Assembly: GCA_012728915.1 (NCBI GenBank)
Contig: JAAYEC010000009.1
Location: 1 to 35,650 of the forward strand
Source: Deltaproteobacteria bacterium
Lineage (GTDB): Bacteria; Desulfobacterota; Syntrophia; Syntrophales; UBA2192
Length of the DNA: 35,650 nucleotides
Reading direction: 5' to 3'
This document shows, one piece after another, positions 33,473 to 35,650 of the stretch. Below the pieces are notes generated by a model. It was given only the letters and a program-made list of their open reading frames with translations, ran no database searches and was not told the DNA's origin. Position numbers and translations under genes: made by a program. Position 1 is the stretch's first letter, and each line of letters opens with the position of its first letter.

Positions 33473-35464
33473 TCAGCCCTTCCTCGCGCGGGACCCGTGG
33501 CTTCCCACCTCTCCTTCGGGGGCTTTCTTGACCGACAGCAGCGGGTCACCCACATCGACCGGGTCGCCGGGGTTCTTGAAGACCTCCACGACCTTCCCGT
33601 TGATGGCCGAGACGACGTTGTTGAGCATCTTCATGGCCTCGAGCACGATGAGCACCTGCCCGGCGGACACCTCGTCGCCCTCGGACACGGGAACCTCGTT
33701 GACGGATCCCTTGATGGGCGAGCGGATGTCGCCGTCCCTGGCCAGGGCATCGAGCTCCTTGGCGCTGAGGGTCGCCTTCTTCGTCTCCGCCGTCGCACCC
33801 TCCTGCTCGAGCTCCGTCAGGATCGGCTCGGGGTGATGGTCGATGACGAGGTAGGTCACCGCGTCGCCGCTCGAGGTCCGGCGCTGGGGCCCGATGACGA
33901 TCGAGTGCAGCTTCCCGTAGGCATCGGGGAACTCGAAGGTGTCGCCCAGGTTGAACCCGCCCTTCTTGAACCAGACACTGGGCGGAAGGACCCACACCTT
34001 GCCGTATTTTTCCTCGAACTTGAAGAAACTTACGGCGTCATTGGGGTGCTGCAGGTACAGGACCAGTTCCTCCTCGGAGACCTTTCGTTCGAGCCTCTTC
34101 TCCAGGACGCGCTTCTCGATGGCGAGGTCCACGTCCTCGATCTTCTGGTAGCCGTAGTCGCGTTCCACGGTCTTCTTCCAGTTCGGGCCGAAAACGGCCT
34201 CGTAGATCCAGTCGGCCGGCTTTCGGAAAGGCAGCTCGCCGTACCGGCCGAGCATCAGGTTCTTCAGGTCGTCAGTGGCATCCTTGTACCGGGCGCGCTT
34301 CAGGACATTGTTGACCGCCGTGGTCCAGAGGATCTGGGAGCCCGGCGTCACGCTCCACCAGTTGCCGAGCTCGACCTGGACCTTCGGAAGCTCCTGCTGG
34401 AGGATCTCCGGCATGAGGTGCAGGAAGTTGCCCTTTACGGCCTGCTCGAAGCTCGACCCCGTGGCCCCGCCGGGCAGTTTGTGGATCTGGACGGTGGGGT
34501 CGAAGCCGAGGAACTGGGACTCGAAGTCCTTGTAGTGCTCGCGCTCGGGACGCAGTTTGTTGGAGGTGTCGATGACGGCCTGCTTGTCGATCCCGATGCA
34601 GGGGTAGCCGTAGTCCTCGAGGGTCTCGACAATCGTCAGCAACGGGGGCGGGCCGTAGAATCCCGTGAAGGAGTGGTCGCCGCCGTTGACGATCCTGGCC
34701 CCGTTTCGGACGGCCTCGACGGTACGGCCGATGTCGTTGCCGTCGGTGTTGTGGCCGTGGTAATGGATCAGCAGCCCGGGGAACCGGTCGAGAATGGCCT
34801 TCACGAGATCCCCGATGCGCTTCTGTGTCCCGAGTCCCCCGTGGTTCTTGATGCACAGGATGATGTCCTCACCGGTGATGTCGACGATCTGGCCCACTTT
34901 CCCCACGTAATAGCCGTCCGTGTGCTCGGGCCCCGTGGAGAAGCAGATGGCCGGCTCCAGGATCCGGCCGGCGCGCTTCACCTCCTCGAAGACGGGAATC
35001 ATGTTCCGGACGTCATTGAGGAAGTCGAAGACGCGGAACACGTCGATCACCTCGGCGAAATGCTGGATCGTCAGGCGGACGACGTTGTCCGGGTAGGGCC
35101 GATACCCGAAGAGGTTGATCCCCCGGACCAGCGTCTGAAACAGGGTCTCGGGCATCATGGACTTGAGGACCCGCAGCTTCTCGAAGGGATTGATCTGCTT
35201 TCGCAGCATGTCCACGTGGATCGAGGCCCCGCCGGAGATCTCGATGGAAAAATAGCCGCAGGCGTTTCGCTCCCCGGCCACGAGCATCTGCGTGTGGGGC
35301 AGCACCCGGTTCTTGAAATCCGACTGGGAGAGGTCCCTCTCGGTGTTGGTCATGTAGTAGCCCTTCGACCGGCGGATCTTGTCCAGGACGTATCGAACCC
35401 CGTGCTCCTTGAGCTCCCGCGGGGTGATTCTCTCGTTGACCGGGTGTGACGTCTTCTTCGCCAT
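33473..35464 (-). CDS. Biotin-dependent carboxyltransferase, pyruvate carboxylase subunit B-like but divergent
   Basis: The 663-residue protein has a TIM-barrel carboxyltransferase domain (about 35-320), a PYC/OadA-type middle domain (about 330-545), and a C-terminal biotinyl domain with the attachment lysine Lys612 in EAMKM. Family metal ligands have counterparts: Asp44, Lys206 (normally carbamylated), His236 and His238. Substrate-side motifs differ from pyruvate carboxylase and oxaloacetate decarboxylase: RDAHQS is RDLSQS, KDMAGL is KNHGGL, HTHDT is HGHNT, and PGGQYTN is PGGATGS. The substrate may therefore not be pyruvate. No biotin carboxylase or membrane decarboxylase subunit is in the window; the gene upstream is beyond its end. 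GAGAAGGAA precedes the ATG. Its C-terminus extends about 18 charged residues past the biotinyl domain. Confidence 0.85.
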   Translation of the reverse strand: MAKKTSHPVNERITPRELKEHGVRYVLDKIRRSKGYYMTNTERDLSQSDFKNRVLPHTQMLVAGERNACGYFSIEISGGASIHVDMLRKQINPFEKLRVLKSMMPETLFQTLVRGINLFGYRPYPDNVVRLTIQHFAEVIDVFRVFDFLNDVRNMIPVFEEVKRAGRILEPAICFSTGPEHTDGYYVGKVGQIVDITGEDIILCIKNHGGLGTQKRIGDLVKAILDRFPGLLIHYHGHNTDGNDIGRTVEAVRNGARIVNGGDHSFTGFYGPPPLLTIVETLEDYGYPCIGIDKQAVIDTSNKLRPEREHYKDFESQFLGFDPTVQIHKLPGGATGSSFEQAVKGNFLHLMPEILQQELPKVQVELGNWWSVTPGSQILWTTAVNNVLKRARYKDATDDLKNLMLGRYGELPFRKPADWIYEAVFGPNWKKTVERDYGYQKIEDVDLAIEKRVLEKRLERKVSEEELVLYLQHPNDAVSFFKFEEKYGKVWVLPPSVWFKKGGFNLGDTFEFPDAYGKLHSIVIGPQRRTSSGDAVTYLVIDHHPEPILTELEQEGATAETKKATLSAKELDALARDGDIRSPIKGSVNEVPVSEGDEVSAGQVLIVLEAMKMLNNVVSAINGKVVEVFKNPGDPVDVGDPLLSVKKAPEGEVGSHGSRARKG

Positions 35465-35650
35465 TTCCTTCTCTTGAACCGTCGTTTCCTGTTTTATCTT
35501 TTATCCCGAGCCCCGCGCTCCTGCCTAGCAGGGTGTTGAAAATCTGACTTCTTTTTCTCGTTTGTCCTTTATTATCGGGTCAAACGAGTGTGCGGATGGC
35601 TTAAACTGTGTTTTTTGCTCTTTCACATGGCTGATTCATAGGGCCTCAGC
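35465..35650. other. Right edge: AT-rich non-coding stretch, possible mobile-element end
   Basis: No gene is visible. From about 35490 the sequence becomes clearly AT-richer. At 35528-35545 it contains AGCAGGGTGTTGAAAATC, and GGGTGTTGAAAA resembles termini of several insertion-sequence families. A perfect inverted pair, CTCGTTTG (35557-35564) and CAAACGAG (35581-35588), lies further in. Without the other end, identification as an insertion sequence is only a suggestion. No promoter for the carboxyltransferase gene could be identified with confidence. Confidence 0.3.

Overview
The window is a GC-rich (roughly 60-65% by eye) chromosomal segment from a Gram-negative bacterium. It encodes outer-membrane biogenesis (TamA/TamB), phosphatidylethanolamine synthesis (PssA plus a short archaeal-type Psd), the MEP isoprenoid enzymes Dxr and IspG, and a frr-uppS-cdsA-dxr-rseP order. 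Together with a divergent biotin-dependent carboxyltransferase and a PurF-like protein starting Met-Gly-Gly, this suggests a deltaproteobacterium (Desulfobacterota), possibly of the Syntrophales type. That placement is an inference from gene content and order, not a database result. Every gene I accept lies on the minus strand, so transcription runs from high to low coordinates. The many long plus-strand open frames are GC-driven shadows.

Layout in transcription order. 35464-33473: biotinylated carboxyltransferase with altered motifs. 33190-32273: membrane-anchored M23 peptidase, with a consensus promoter inside a perfect palindrome. 32196-29674: secA, directly behind an intrinsic terminator. 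29617-28418: argJ. 28179-25363: rpsB-tsf-pyrH-frr, with promoter, structured leader and terminator. 25209-21428: uppS-cdsA-dxr-rseP, coupled by 4-base overlaps. 21181-20161: tsaB and a small DUF465 protein. 20130-17560: psd-pssA-asd. 17480-13668: rsmD-coaD-aspC and the PurF-like gene, ending in a strong terminator. 13453-8447: ispG-proS-rel. 8312-6261: amidase-rph-rdgB, behind a near-consensus promoter. 6180-6104: tRNA-Pro with its own terminator. 6023-268: tamA-tamB. Both window edges (about 1-118 and 35490-35650) are AT-richer and may be pieces of mobile DNA or assembly break points.

Most genes are housekeeping: translation and ribosome recycling, envelope lipids and protein export, RNA processing, stringent response, CoA, arginine and aspartate-family metabolism. 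Three things stand out. First, six intergenic spots, each downstream of a gene, carry arrays of degenerate 7- or 8-base units; five of the six are inverted pairs that would fold into long imperfect hairpins in the transcript. They overlap the rdgB 3' end, the rsmD start codon, the argJ ribosome-binding site and the edge of the rpsB promoter. Second, the PurF homologue keeps its PRPP loop and all four Fe-S cysteines but has lost the N-terminal nucleophile and other glutaminase residues. Third, the carboxyltransferase keeps its presumed metal ligands and biotin lysine but has changed substrate-side motifs.
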